DNA of 64,000 bases from Hemerocallis citrina. Lineage: Eukaryota > Streptophyta > Magnoliopsida > Asparagales > Asphodelaceae. The translations under genes and the position numbers were made by a program. Positions 47,918 to 59,859 of this stretch are shown here, in pieces. The notes beneath the pieces were generated by a model. It saw nothing but the letters and a program-made list of their open reading frames with translations. It ran no database searches and was not told where the DNA came from. The DNA is taken from the NCBI GenBank assembly GCA_017893485.1, contig CM030367.1, forward strand, positions 91,163,121-91,227,120, written 5' to 3'. How positions within the stretch are numbered: the stretch's first letter is position 1; every line of letters starts with the position of its first letter.

Positions 47918-50900
47918 TCAAGTAGCTTCCTCAAACTGCTGGTTCCTCCACAATACCTTGACCATAGGTATCACCTTATTCCTCAACACCTTCTCCCTAC
48001 CGTCAACAATCTCCACAGGCTGCTCCTTGTAACTCAAGTTAGCCTGTAGACCTTCAGGCACTTCCGCCAACTGATGGTTCTGATCCGGCACATACTTCCT
48101 CAACATCGACACATGGAACACATCGTTCACCTGTGCTAATTCCTCCGGTAGCTCCAACTTATATGTTGTTTTTTCCAATCCACCTCAAAATCCTGTATGG
48201 CCCAATGTACCTTGGCGCCAACTTGGCTCCCTTTCCAAACCAGATCACTCCTTTAGTCGAAGACACCTTGAGAAAAACTGCATCCCCAACCTTAAACTCC
48301 AAGTCCCTTCGTCGAGTGTCTGCATAACTTTTCTGCCGATTCTGAGCCTCGACTAACCTCTTACGAATCAGCTCGACCTTCTCCGATGTCTGCTGCACAA
48401 TCTCCGGCCCAAACATCTGCCTCTTGCCAACTTCATACCAACAAACAGGTGTCCTGCACTTCCTCCCGTATAGAGCTTCATACAGAGCCATCCCGATACT
48501 TGCATGGTAACTATTATTATAAGCAAACTCAACCAATGCTAAGTACCTTTCCAAACTGCCCCTAAAATTCATAACACAAGCCCTAGCATATCCTCCAATA
48601 CCCGATTCACCCTTTTAGTCTGACCATCGGTCTGTGGATGGAAAGTAGTACTGAAATCGGTTCTGATACCCAAAGCTGCTTGCAAACCCTTCCAAAACCT
48701 CGATGTGAACCTTGCATCCTTGTCGAAAACAATCGACACAGAAACTCCGTGAAGTCTAACAATCTCATCAATGTACAACTCTGCCACTTTGTCCAATGAA
48801 CAAGTAATCTTCATAGACAGAAAGTGAGCTGACTTAGTCAAACGGTCCACGATAACCCAAATTGAGTCGTTTCTCTTCGAACTCCTTGGCAACCCCGTGA
48901 TAAAATCCATGTTAATATTCTCCCACTTCCATTCCGGAATGGGCAATGGCTGTAACAAACCTCCAGGCCTCTGATTCTCTGCTTTGATCTGCTGGCAAGT
49001 TAGACACCTTGCTACAAAGTCTGCCACATCTTTCTTCATACCAAACCACCAAAAGTGTTGTTTGATGTCCTTGTATATCTTCATGCCTCCAGGATGTACT
49101 GACAACAAGGTACTGTGTGCCTCCTGCAAGATACTCTCCCTTAAATCTGCATTCTCCGGTACACAACCTCTCACCCATCCACAGAACTCCTTCTTGGACA
49201 CGGAACTCTGATAACTTGCCATTGGAAACTTGCTGCAACATCCTCTGAATCTCTGCATCTAATTTCTGACCCTCCATAATCTGCTCTCTCAAAGAAGGCT
49301 GCAACCTCAACTGAGCCAAAGATGCTCCCAAACCCTGCAGTACCACCTCAATACCTGCCTGATCCAACTCTACTGCCAACTCTCTCTAAGTAGTGATCAA
49401 ACTCGATAGACTGCTCTTCCGACTAAGCCCATCGGCCACCACATTCGCCTTGCTTAGATGATACTTGATCTCAGGACGAATGTCTTCCAACACTTCCAAC
49501 CACCTTCTCTGTCGAAGATTTAGATCCCTCTACAGATAAATATACTTCAGGCTCTTGTGGTCAGTATACATGTTGACCTTCTTTCCATATACATAATGCC
49601 TCTACTGCTTCAAGGCAAAGATAATAGCTGCCAATTCCAGATCGTGCATTGGATAGTTCTTCTCATGCAGACGCAACTTCCTTGAACCATATGCAATAAC
49701 CTTCCTTTCCTGCATCAAGACGCATCCCAAACCTCTAAGCGATGCATCACTGAAGATATCATAGTCTTTCCCAGCTTGTGGCAAAGCTAAGATAGGCGTA
49801 GTCGTCAACCTCTCCTTTAGCTTAAGGAAACTCGCCTCACACTTATCAGTCCAAGTGAATGCCACATTCTTCCGAGTTAACCCTGTCAAAGGAACTGCGA
49901 TCTGTACATAGCCCTGAATGAATTTCCTGTAGTACCCAGCCAATCCCAAGAAACTTTTGACTTTCTTCACTGTCGTCGGCCTGGGCCAATTCTTCATTGC
50001 TTCAACCTTCTGATGATCGGTGGCCACTCCCTCCTTAAAAAGGATATAACCAAGGAAAGCTACCTCGAACTTCTAAAACTCACACTTCGACAGCTTGGCA
50101 TACAAGTTATGCTCCTGTAACTTCTTCAATACCTCTGCTAAGTGCTTAGAGTGCTCTTCCTCCGACTTCGAATATACCAGAATATCATTAATAAATGGCC
50201 GCAAAATCTGATTCATCATATCCATAAACACTGCCAGCGCATTCGTCACTCCGAATGGCATCACCAAAAACTCATAGAGTCCATGACGAGTCCTGAAAGT
50301 TGTCTTACTCACATCTTCCTCCTTAACTCGAACATGATGATACCCTGACCGCAGATCAATCTTCGAAAATACAGCTGCTCCCCGCAGCCTATCAAACAGA
50401 TCATCAATCCGTGGAAGCGAATACTTGTTCTGAATAGTCACCCTGTTCAACTCTCGATAGTCAATACACATCCTCATTAACCCATCTTTCTTCTTTACCA
50501 ACAACACTGGTGCTCTCCACGATGAAGTATTCGGCCTGATGAATCCCTTACTCAGTAATTCCTCAATCTGCTTCTTAACTTCTTCTTGCTTCATAGGTGC
50601 CATCCTGTACGGAGCCTTAGAAATCGGAGCACTTTCCGGCTGAACATTAATACAGAACTCAACATCTCGCTGTGGTGGTAACCCCGGAAGATCTTCCAAG
50701 AATACCGTAGGAAAATTCCTGACAACCGGAATGCTTCTGACTTCATCCGGAATCATCAACTTAGATACCATTGCAGCCACTTTCGGGTCCTTCTTCTTCT
50801 TCCCCTGAAAAGTCACTGCGGGACCTCCTGGTGCTTTCACTAACACCTCTTTCTTCTTGCATTCAATTGTGGCATCATATATTATCATCCAATCAATGCC

Positions 50901-51140
50901 CGTGATCACATCCACACCCATAACTTGCAGTTCAATGAGATCAATGCCGAATAATCTCCCACCAATCTCGATAGCACAACCCTCATAATATCGATCAGCA
51001 ATCAATTTCTCTCCTGATGGTGTTGCCACTAACAAAACTCTGCCTGGAAATACCTTAGGTTCCACACCTAAAACTTTAGCAAAATTGGGCAACACAAATG
51101 TATGCGAAGAACCATTATCAAATAAAACTTTTGTTTTTAT
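47918..51140 (-). pseudogene. A3 pol: protease, RT, RNase H, integrase, chromodomain (broken)
   Basis: Protease starts near 51130 with [11 protein letters not shown], where chromoviruses normally have D-S-G. The best-kept frame (51095-50073) covers protease and RT ([21 protein letters not shown]). Its catalytic region reads [12 protein letters not shown]: about ten residues are missing and the first aspartate of the xxDD pair is replaced by asparagine. RNase H ([13 protein letters not shown]) follows at 50027-49602, then several stops. Integrase (49258-48569) has the zinc region (HPGGMKIYKDIK...CLTCQQ), MDFITGLP and FDKDARF, but GQTKR where the catalytic glutamate is expected. The C-terminus (48178-47918) is a Tekay-type chromodomain (PVEIVDGREKVLRNK, VKVLWRN, EEAT). 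Confidence 0.9.
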
Positions 51141-51290
51141 TCAATTAATCAAGACAAATCCTGTTACATGAATAATTATACTCAAATCTCCAATTTATTC
51201 TTAAACAAAGTTTTACTTAATACATCAAATAAATGAATTTAAAATTCTTGCATACCCTGGATCACATCCTCTGAGTTACCCGCATCCTCC

Positions 51291-53530
51291 TCAGTTAATG
51301 TGAACACTCGCCCCTGCCTCTGAAAATTGCCTCCGCCTGCACCTTCCTTCTTCAACTGCTGGACAATTTGGTCTGATATGCCATTCACGACCACACTGAT
51401 AACAAGACCACGCCTTAGGTGGCTTGGTGCATGCTAACTGATAGTGGCATGCCTCTCCATGGTTGAAACAAGTCATGCCTTGAATTGCGGGCGCCTTCTG
51501 CTCTGGCCTACTGAACCTGCCCTGCTTCATTGGGAACTTCCTTCCACTCTAACTAGCTGCTGGCCTCTTGTTCCTGTTCCAGGTCTCTTGCTTCTTCTGG
51601 AATTGATCCATATCTTCTTTTGTCATAGTTGCTCTCCTGATCAGCTTATCAAACCTTCTGATGCCCAACGGTATTATCCAAGACCTCAAATTCGGCCTCA
51701 AGCCCTGCACGAATTTCTTGGCCGTCTTCGCTTCATCAACAATCAGCTCCAGTGCATACCTTGACAGCTGGGTGAACTTAGTCTCATATTCGCGCACTGA
51801 CATGCTGCCTTGCTGCATATTCACGAATTTTGTTGCCTTCTTCTCCTGAATATCTAGAGGAAAGAAACGATCCCTGAATTCTTCCAGAAAAGCCTCCAAA
51901 GTCATTGTAAAAGTCCTCTTCACTGACTACCACCAGACGCCAACATCCTTCTCTAGCTGCATTGTAGCCAATTTCACCTTGTTGGCTGATGGGGTTTCCA
52001 AAACTTCGATGACCACTTCCTTCTGTCTAACCCAATCATCAGCCTCATTTGGATCAGACTGCCCCTAAAAAACAGGCGACTTCATTAGCTTGAAGGACCC
52101 AACCTGCTTAATTGTATCAGCATTAACAAGCACTGGTCCAGTCCCTTAATTCTGATTCTGAGCCATGTTGGTGGCCATGAACATGTTCAAGGTCTGATAC
52201 ACCCTTGCAATTTCCGTCTCAAGATCAAGTCCAGCCCTATGGGAACCCTCAGCCCTATCACCATTTTTGTAATACCCCGTAATTTCGAAGATATATATAT
52301 AATGGTTGGTTTGGTAAATATATTGAAAAGAATTTGAAAGGAGGGGCCCACATTGAATAAAAAGAAACATCATTTGGTTGTTAAAAGTATTTGGATGATG
52401 ATGACGTCATCATCCCGTGGGGCCCTTGGGATTTGGATTTCAAAATGGAATTGAGTCAGAGAAATGAACTCTTTGAAATTGAAGGATGACGTGTGCATTT
52501 GAGATGGGCCCATGGGCTTTCAACTTGTACACGGATTGGATTAAGGAGAGAGATGATTTGATATAATAATCCCATATCGGGAGTACACAAAAATTAATTG
52601 AGTATAAATAGAATTTCCTATGATCAAGAGTCACCTAATTGGTTAACCACCTTTTGAGAGGCAGTCTGTGGTGGGTAGTTGTACTATATAATATCTAATT
52701 TGTCTTCTAAAAATAATAAAAATTATTTGAGTATTGGGGCGGGGCATTACAAATGGTATCAGAGCCAACTTTCAACCCCGGTGTGGAGAGGTATGCCTGG
52801 CTGAGGTCGGTTTACGCTCCTGGCTGAGGTCAGTACGCTGGTAGAGAGACCAGGGGCGAGTACGCTAGAGGAGGATCGCAGTACGCTGGCAGGATACTCT
52901 GCTCCACATTGGCTAGAAAGGCGGATCCTACACTAGATGTGTGCCCCGTGCTCAGCGAGGACGCTTGATTTCTAAGGGTGGGGTGTATGTAATACCCCGT
53001 AATTTCGAAGATATAAAAATATATATAAAATATATATATATCTATAATGGTTGGTTTGGTAAATATATTGAAAAGAATTTGAAAGTAGGGGGCCCACGTT
53101 GAATAAAAAGAAACAACACTTGGCTGTTAAAAGTATTTGGATGATGATGATGTCATCATCCCGTGGGGTCCTCGGGATTTGGATTTAAGAATGGAATTAA
53201 ATCAGAGAAATGAACTCTTTGAAATTGAAGGATGACGTGTGCATTTGAGATGGGCCCATGGGCTTTCAACTTGTACACGGATTGGATTAAGGAGAGAGAT
53301 GATTTGATATAATAATCCCATATCGGGAGTACACAAAAATTAATTGAGTATAAATAAAATTGCCTATGATCAAGAGTCACCTAATTGGTTAACCACCTTT
53401 TGAGAGGCAGCCTGTGGTGGGCAGTTGTACTACATAATATCTAATTTGTCTTCTAAAAATAATAAAAATTGTCTGAGTATTGGGGCGGGACGTTACAATT
53501 TTCACCATTCCTGGTCCTGGGTCCTGCCAT
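51291..53530 (-). pseudogene. A3 gag, broken and interrupted by a TRIM
   Basis: Minus-strand ATG at 53530 begins MAGPRTRNGEN, is cut by the TRIM (52268-53497) and resumes GDRAEGSHRAG. The capsid-type domain is at 51923-51549 (FLEEFRDRFFP, FVNMQQGSMSVREYETKF, FVQGLRPNLR). The zinc knuckle CYQCGREWHIRPNC (CX2CX4HX4C) lies at about 51400. Stops separate the parts. Confidence 0.85.
52268..53497 (+). mobile_element. Complete TRIM, 1230 bp, perfect ATTTT duplication
   Basis: LTRs are 52268-52751 (484 bp) and 52988-53497 (510 bp, with extra TA-rich bases near its start). Both run TGTAATACCCCG...TTACA. The internal region is only 236 bp: primer site TGGTATCAGAGCC at 52754, the AAGGCGGATCCTACACTAG block shared with the 34341-41233 array, and polypurine AAGGGTGGGGTGTA before LTR2. 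ATTTT flanks it at 52263-52267 and 53498-53502. It encodes nothing and sits in opposite orientation inside A3 gag. Confidence 0.95.
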
Positions 53531-53748
53531 TATACTGAATACTGCAAAATGAGGGAAAAATTAGAGTATCACAACACAATTCATATTCACATCAATACCT
53601 TATGGCGAAATCTCAATCATACCTCAAACCATTTCATCTTGTTTTAATTCTATGTAATACTCACGCTCTAATGTCCACACCTAAGTACTCACGCTCTAAT
53701 GTCCAGCCAGGTTTATTTTTATATCATATTTATTATTACTATTGAAGC

Positions 53749-53762
53749 ATGCTCTGATACCA
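53749..53762 (-). other. A3 primer-binding site
   Basis: Minus-strand TTGGTATCAGAGCATGC just inside the 5' LTR, complementary to initiator tRNA-Met as in chromoviruses. Confidence 0.85.
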
Positions 53763-53767
53763 ATCTC

Positions 53768-55699
53768 TGTAGCGCTCAGAATTTCCAATATAATAAACTC
53801 AAAAATACGTGGCACAATTCCTAGCATCTACCTCAATGTAATAGTAAACATAGCCAAACACAGATAGTTTTTTCAACTTTTATTACATCAATTCTTTGCA
53901 TAGCACAGCAGAAAATTAAATACCTTGATTTATAATTTCTTTCTTTTACAACACATTCTTTTACAATTTGCATAAGCCCACATTATCATTCTACCACATG
54001 CATCCAAATCCCAAGCTATAGTTACCTACCTTGTAATACATAAGGCTAGAGATAAGCCCTAACCCCTAAAACTACAGAGGTCAGCCATAACAGTGTGAGT
54101 GACATCAAAAAAAATACAATATAAATGAAACATAAAGAATAAATTCATAACCAACACATTCTTACAGTAGTAACACATGGATAATGAAATAACAATAAAT
54201 AAAGCATGAAAACATCAAGCGAAACTAAGCAAGTGTCAGGTGTAGGAAAAAATAGAAAATATCATGCATAATACAAGTCAAGAAAATACAAATACAGTAT
54301 GATGACTCTAATGCATACTTGTCGGATTCTATGCATTCCATACTACATAGGTCCGGTGCAAGCCCTTATCGTTCTTCACTTTATAGGGTTAAATTCCTCG
54401 TTATTCAACTAATCCTACTACGGTGATAGAAACAAGATCTAGATTACTCTGCTAATAGGCCCAACAACCCTCGATGCGCAAGCACCATGTAAGCACAGCT
54501 AAAAAACCAGAGAATCACCTCCTTACTGTGTACCCCATAAATAGGCTTGCCGACCCTCGACGTGCAGATACACAGTACATCCCGTGAATAGGCTCACCGA
54601 CCCTCGACACGCAAATACACCGTATGTTCCGTGAATAGGCCTGCCGACCCTCGACACGCGAACATACCAACTGTCCTCTCGGGACACAACAACACACAGT
54701 CCTGAAGCGCATCCGTCGGACTAACAACAGAGCATATACTTACGTTTCCCAAGTTCTATCACATCTCCACTAGTGCTTGTCCTTAGGTTGATTATTATTA
54801 ATTAAAACACAATTTCCCTCTCTCTAGAGTTGGTGTACCCTTGCCGGACTTAATTCCAACAAAACAACCCTAAGACCCAACTGGTCAAAATCCACAAAAT
54901 CTCATCTGCCGGTTTACAAGTATCCCACTCAACTTCTAGAGACTCACAAATCGAATATCAACACAAAACCTATCAATAAAATTCTTAATTCTATCACCAA
55001 ATCGTTTATATCAAGAAAACTTGTTTAAATCAAACAAATCCAAATTTATCCAAATACTTCACAGAATTTCCAGAAATTAAATCTGAAATTAAATCTCTTT
55101 AAACAACCGAGTTTCGCATTTTGAAGTCATAGATAAATCACAAAACATCAATTCCCTCGGAATCCATACATAATTCATACAAAATTTGCTCTCTAAAGTT
55201 ATACAAATACCAATTAAATTCCGTTATTAATCAAAATATAACTCTCTGTAAAATACAGTAATATGTAGTAAAAACATCATCTAAAACAGTAGATCAATAA
55301 TCCATAAGTTCGAAGAAATAGTCGTTCGAGAAAATAGCAGAAAACTCAAGAAAACAGTCAGCAGCACAGCTGACGGTCGACCGACATATTAATTCAAAAA
55401 GACAGCGGTCGACTGTCGTGCTAAAAATCCAAAAACCAACAACTGACAGTCGACCACACTTCGTGTGTTAAATGGGTGCGATCGAATGACATGTTCAAGA
55501 AAACACAGCTTTGAATTTTGTGCACTTTTATACTGATACATAGTTTACAATCTTTAAAAGTATAAATTTGTGAAATAAAAATCTTGAGATGATCAAATAC
55601 AACTTTTCTACCATACTGGAGTTTTTAAAACAAATCAAATCCCTCGTCAAATTTGAAAGGAGCAACTTTTCATCGAAGTCTTCAAATCAGGAAATGTAT

Positions 55700-55771
<72 letters not shown>

Positions 55772-57238
55772 GTGCATAAGCATCAGTTAAAACATCAAGA
55801 ATCACTGTGTATGAGTAGTATTTTGTTTATTTCAATCCCAGTATCATATAGAAATCCAGATCCAACTGAAAACTTCGCAAAACACAAAAAAAATTCCACT
55901 TCGGTTATGTACAATCAGACCCGAAGTCAAATACCCAACTTCAACCTTCAAAACTTGATCTTTTGATTTCAAAAACCTCTTTGACTTTATTAAACCCACA
56001 TACAAATATTTACATCAGTTTTCCCATGATTATATGCAATTACAACATGTATTAGTCAAGTTTTTCTTCATCAAAATATCAAAACAGTATATATACATAT
56101 GCATACACAGTAAAGACTCTTCTTTGTTTATCTATAAGCATTATCCATCATACAACTCATTATACACGATTAAATCAACAAGAAAACAGTACATTTATCC
56201 ATCATACAACTCATTATACACGATCAAATCAACAAGAAAACAGTATATCCATGAGTTATATTAAGTTCTTAACATTCTTAAGTCATCCATATATAAATTC
56301 ATTCATCCATTGCATAGTTTTTATGAAAAGTTCTATTTTTATTTATCCATCGATCAATAATTCATTATATCATCATACATCCGTCTATCATGCATTCAAC
56401 TAGACAAATCATCATATATAACATGCATAGAATAATAAGAAATCAAACGTGTGTCATTCACCTCAATGAAGAATCAATCGTAATAATAAAGGATAAGAAA
56501 AAGCTCATCCTTTCGCAAAAATCCAAGATCCTCGCTTTGAATCTCCAAGAAAACCAATAATAAAATAGTCTTTTGTTTTGTGAATTAAAGAGATGGCTGC
56601 TACTGCCCTTTTAATAGGCCGAAATCTGGGTATTAGGGATTTTGATAAGATTTTACAAAATATTCTTTTAGAATATATCTTTACATATATAGATCCTTAT
56701 ACTAGGAAATTAGGTTAACCAATTCAGTTGATATTGAAATAAAAAATAACTCTCATAGATCTGGCCGGCACTGGTTCCAAACCCAGAAAAATAAATTTTG
56801 TAATTTTGGTATCTAAGTGGCAATTTTGCAAAAAAATCATTTTTTAATAAATTTGCAAAATATACCAAATCTATTAGGAAAAAAAGTAAACTCTTTACCT
56901 CTCAGTTGGATAGCCATCATGCTCAGCCCAGAAAACCGAAATTCTAGAGTTTTTACTCCAAGTGGTAATTTTGCATAAAAGCCCATCTTTTTGTAATATT
57001 TGCAAATATGCCAAATAAATATCAGAAAAATCCAGAAAATTCATAAATAATACCTACTAATAAACATTAGTTTTCCCCAAAATAATTTCTGACATTGAAC
57101 TGCCCAAGAAAATATTGGCACGTGTTTTGTACGTGCACAAAAGATAAATTTCAGAAAAATGTTTATTAAATCACCAAAAAATCACTTTAATTCATTTATT
57201 AATTTCAAAAACATTATTTAAAAATATAGAGTGTTACA
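53768..57238 (-). repeat. A3 5' LTR (3471 bp)
   Basis: Plus-strand edges TGTAGCGCTCAG and GAGTGTTACA. It contains the same internal repeats as the 3' LTR, a palindrome block (55374, 55406, 55447, 55479), a longer GT run (about 55703-55769) and a ~57-bp local duplication (TTATCCATCATACAACTC at about 56147 and 56195). Confidence 0.85.
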
Positions 57239-58572
57239 TTATTATATTCATTTAATCACAATGAACAACATAATAAATAAAATACATCATATATGAAATA
57301 AATGACATGATGCAATGTAACTAGTAATGTCAATACACAACTGGCCTCTAGGGCATATACCAACATGCACAGTGCAGACCGAGCCCACATTGTGCCCTTA
57401 AACCTTGGGTTTCAAACCCCGAAACCCTAGGGTTTAAACCCTGAAACCCTAGGTTAGCACATACTGAAGCTCTGGCACCCTCTAACTCTAAATTATCATG
57501 CCTCTACATACATCAATCATCCATAGATCATCTAGGAATTGAAGCATAAAATTATTATTGACTAAAACAGTAAATAATTAATAAAGATTTCATTTTTTAA
57601 TTACTCAAATCATGGTTCTTGAATCATATGACAACATTTAAACATTCACAATAACATATAGGTTCATTAAATCTATTTACAAAGATAAAACTTGATCTTT
57701 CTTGCATAATAATATTCATTACTCAAGAACAATTTATTTAAGACCATCATACATTCAAGATTCAATCTTTACCTCATATAACCAACAATTATTTATCAAA
57801 TGCATACCTCTACAATTATCTCATAACAAACACCACAATCAGGCTAAAATCTAACCATAGATTCACAAATCAAGTCCTAGCATGATACTACAACATTCAT
57901 GAGATAAAAAGCATAAAAAAGGAGATAGAGAGACACCCACCTCTTGGAGATTTGAATACGAAAGCCAATAAAGTTTTTCTCCTTCCTAAGAACATGCTCT
58001 CTACTCCAAACCACAAAAATTCACAAAAAAAAAATTAAATCAAAGAGAGGAGGCCGAAACTTGATGCTCTCAATATTTAGGCCGGGATTTTGTCTAGGGT
58101 TTCATGGGAAATTTTACAAATCAGAACCCCCTAAAAACCCCAATTGCAATATTAATTATTTAGGAAATCAAATTTTGTTATAATCCATATATGACCCAAT
58201 CAATTAGGATTTGATTCTCACCAAACCCCTCTCAAATTGGCCAGCCAAAATTCTGAAATCTTTAAGTTAAAAATCTAAATTTTTGAGCTCTTATCTTGAC
58301 CCAAATCGCTTATTTTCAAAAAAGTTTCCATTCTTTCAAAATAATTTCAAAAGTAGTTTTTCTTATTCTAAAAAACTCCAAAATAAAAACATATCAATTA
58401 AATAAGAAAAATTAATTTATTGACACAAAATTTTAAGATTTGCCTCGCAGAATATTTGCATGTGCAAAACAATAATTTTCACAAAATAGTCAAATAAATA
58501 AATTAAAATTATTTAATAATTCAAAATAATCTATTTTAATTTATGGGTTGTTACAAATTGTTTGCTCCCACA

Positions 58573-59082
58573 CCGGAAGAGGGGGGGGTCGACGACTGAT
58601 ATAAATTGGATTTTAAAATGGGTGAGAATAGTTTGAGTGGATCATGTTCACAAGTAAGCCTCGAACTCTTTGGCCTTTAGTTATAATAGAATATATATAT
58701 AATATAATTCCAAGCTATTCAGTATTATGCTATTTGTTCTACTTCGTTAAAGATTTCATGCTTCAAAGTTATGTATAATTACCTCTTTGTTCAAGTTTTT
58801 GGCTCTGCCTAGAAATCTGGTTCAGCGTATGAAGTTTTAAAGTAGGAAGTGAGGAAAGTGGAATAATCTCAATTGTGCTTTACATCATCACTAACCCACT
58901 TGCTTTACTATGATTGGATCAGAAGATTTAACCCAAACCCAACCCAGTAATCCATTCCTAGTCAAGTTTGGGTAACTTTCAGGTTTACTTGCTTTACCTT
59001 GAAACCCAACCTAGTAATCCAAATCCAAACTCAAACCCAGTAACCCACTTGCTTTATAATTTTTTTTCCATACTGAGCAACT
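58573..59082. other. Unassigned interval left of the TIR element
   Basis: No gene seen. 58920-59050 holds diverged AACCCAACC(C/T)AGTAATCC / AAACCCAGTAACCC words. 58989-59007 is TTGCTTTACCTTGAAACCC, repeated exactly at 61809-61827 beside the host gene. Confidence 0.5.
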
Positions 59083-59399
59083 TTTTGAAGATATTTGCAA
59101 TTATGGTCCAGTTTCTAAACTATTAGTGCTCGTCGGCTACTTCGTGCCACGTCAGCAGCAACCGTTATTCCCATTAGCTGCCTACATAGTTTTAATGTTG
59201 CTAATGGGAATATCGGCCTCTATTTTAAAATATTTTCAAATTTCAGTTTACTATCGCTTTTCCCACTGGCGACCGAAGCACATATGAGGTCGCTAACGGG
59301 AATAACGACATCAAATGAATGTATTTGGCCACTTAGCAAAATCTAGAGAGGTTATCCTCCCTGGACCTGGAAAAAAAACTTAACTATGATTGATATTCC

Positions 59400-59850
59400 C
59401 AATAGAGACCACATGTAATATATTTCCACCGCTAATAAGGTCGGGTTCTCACTCACTCTCTCTCACCCCCCTCATTTTAATTCACTTATTGTTCTCCATT
59501 CCCATCTCCAACTTCCCAATTACCCCCAAACCCCTAGAAAACCTCACTCATCATCCACATCTCCACCCTCCTCCAAATGAAGAGTTTCCCAAACCCTAGC
59601 TCAATTTGCAAAACCTTTGCTCCTCCACTTTTTTAACCTTTTCTCTCTCGTTGCTCTTGAAATGCCCTCCAATCTATCGGTCATCATGTCAGGTATCCTC
59701 TACTCCACCTTTTTGATATTTCATAACATTTGAGTTTATTTTAGGGCAAGATTATCGGTTTATTGATGCGTATATTTGTGAATGTTAGGTATAAATTGAA
59801 TGTGGAGAAAGAGAGGGTTATATGAAATTGCTTTTTTGCTGAAGTCCGGA
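59400..59850 (+). other. Pyrimidine-rich segment between the left TIR and the PMD gene
   Basis: Looks like a plant 5' leader (CTCTCTCACC, then ATGAAGAGTTTCCC near 59577). A 69-codon frame (59390-59599) has no family match. It could be captured host sequence; this is a guess. Confidence 0.3.
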
Positions 59851-59859
59851 CTGACAAAC

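Larger units (their letters stand above)
43745..57238 (-). mobile_element. Tekay/Del-type chromovirus A3, nearly full length, decayed
   Basis: Flanked by TTATT duplications (43740-43744 and 57239-57243). On the minus strand it has a 5' LTR (57238-53768), primer site, gag, protease, RT, RNase H, integrase, a C-terminal chromodomain, a polypurine tract and a 3' LTR (47720-43745). The chromodomain and the very long LTRs indicate Tekay/Del. It is dead: frameshifts, stops and lost catalytic residues in RT and integrase, plus a TRIM in gag. The two LTRs differ by many substitutions and a ~580-bp Tat LTR patch, so it is much older than the Athila. Confidence 0.9.
42483..57365 (-). mobile_element. 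Copia-type solo LTR (~1.38 kb of its own) split by chromovirus A3
   Basis: On the minus strand it starts TGTTGGTATATGCCCTAGAG at 57365, characteristic of many plant copia LTRs. Its two blocks are 57365-57244 and 43744-42483. TGCAC occurs directly outside both ends (42478-42482 and 57366-57370). The minus-strand end reads GCCTGTT rather than ...CA, so the left boundary is tentative. No internal domain is attached. A (GT)n run lies near 42650. Confidence 0.65.
26936..58555 (-). mobile_element. Tekay-type LTR A2 (~3.3 kb of its own), split into three blocks
   Basis: On the plus strand it begins TGTAGCACCCCGAATATT and ends GGTTGTTACA, so it is oriented minus. Its blocks are 26936-28357, 41800-42482 and 57371-58555. 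They align in order with the A3 LTRs (GCATACTTGT(T)CGGATTCTATG; GGAGAATCACCTCC; ACCCACCTCTTGGAG type; GCCGAAA; TTTGCATGTGCAAAA). A run of four diverged (C)GCAAATAGACCCC repeats lies at 27433-27720. No gag-pol belongs to it, so it is a solo LTR or an LTR remnant. Confidence 0.65.
26349..58572 (+). repeat. Tat 3' LTR (~600 bp) split by a 31.6-kb nested stack
   Basis: The first 587 bp (26349-26935) hold a TATA box (CTATAAATACCC, about 26671) and the Tat hallmark GACTTGAGCGTCGGAGGGTC (about 26747). The last 12 bp (TTTGCTCCCACA, 58561-58572) lie beyond the insert and match the LTR end of the other Tat element (complement at 5934). Joining is supported by that match and by an imperfect 5-bp duplication (ATCTG at 26931-26935; AATTG at 58556-58560). 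Confidence 0.65.

Noticed and set aside
55589..55771. Frame ending in CVCVCV
   Set aside because: GT microsatellite.
26931..58560. A2 target duplication ATCTG/AATTG as firm proof of the outermost nest layer
   Set aside because: Only three of five bases match; the layer rests mainly on LTR-end and block-order similarity.
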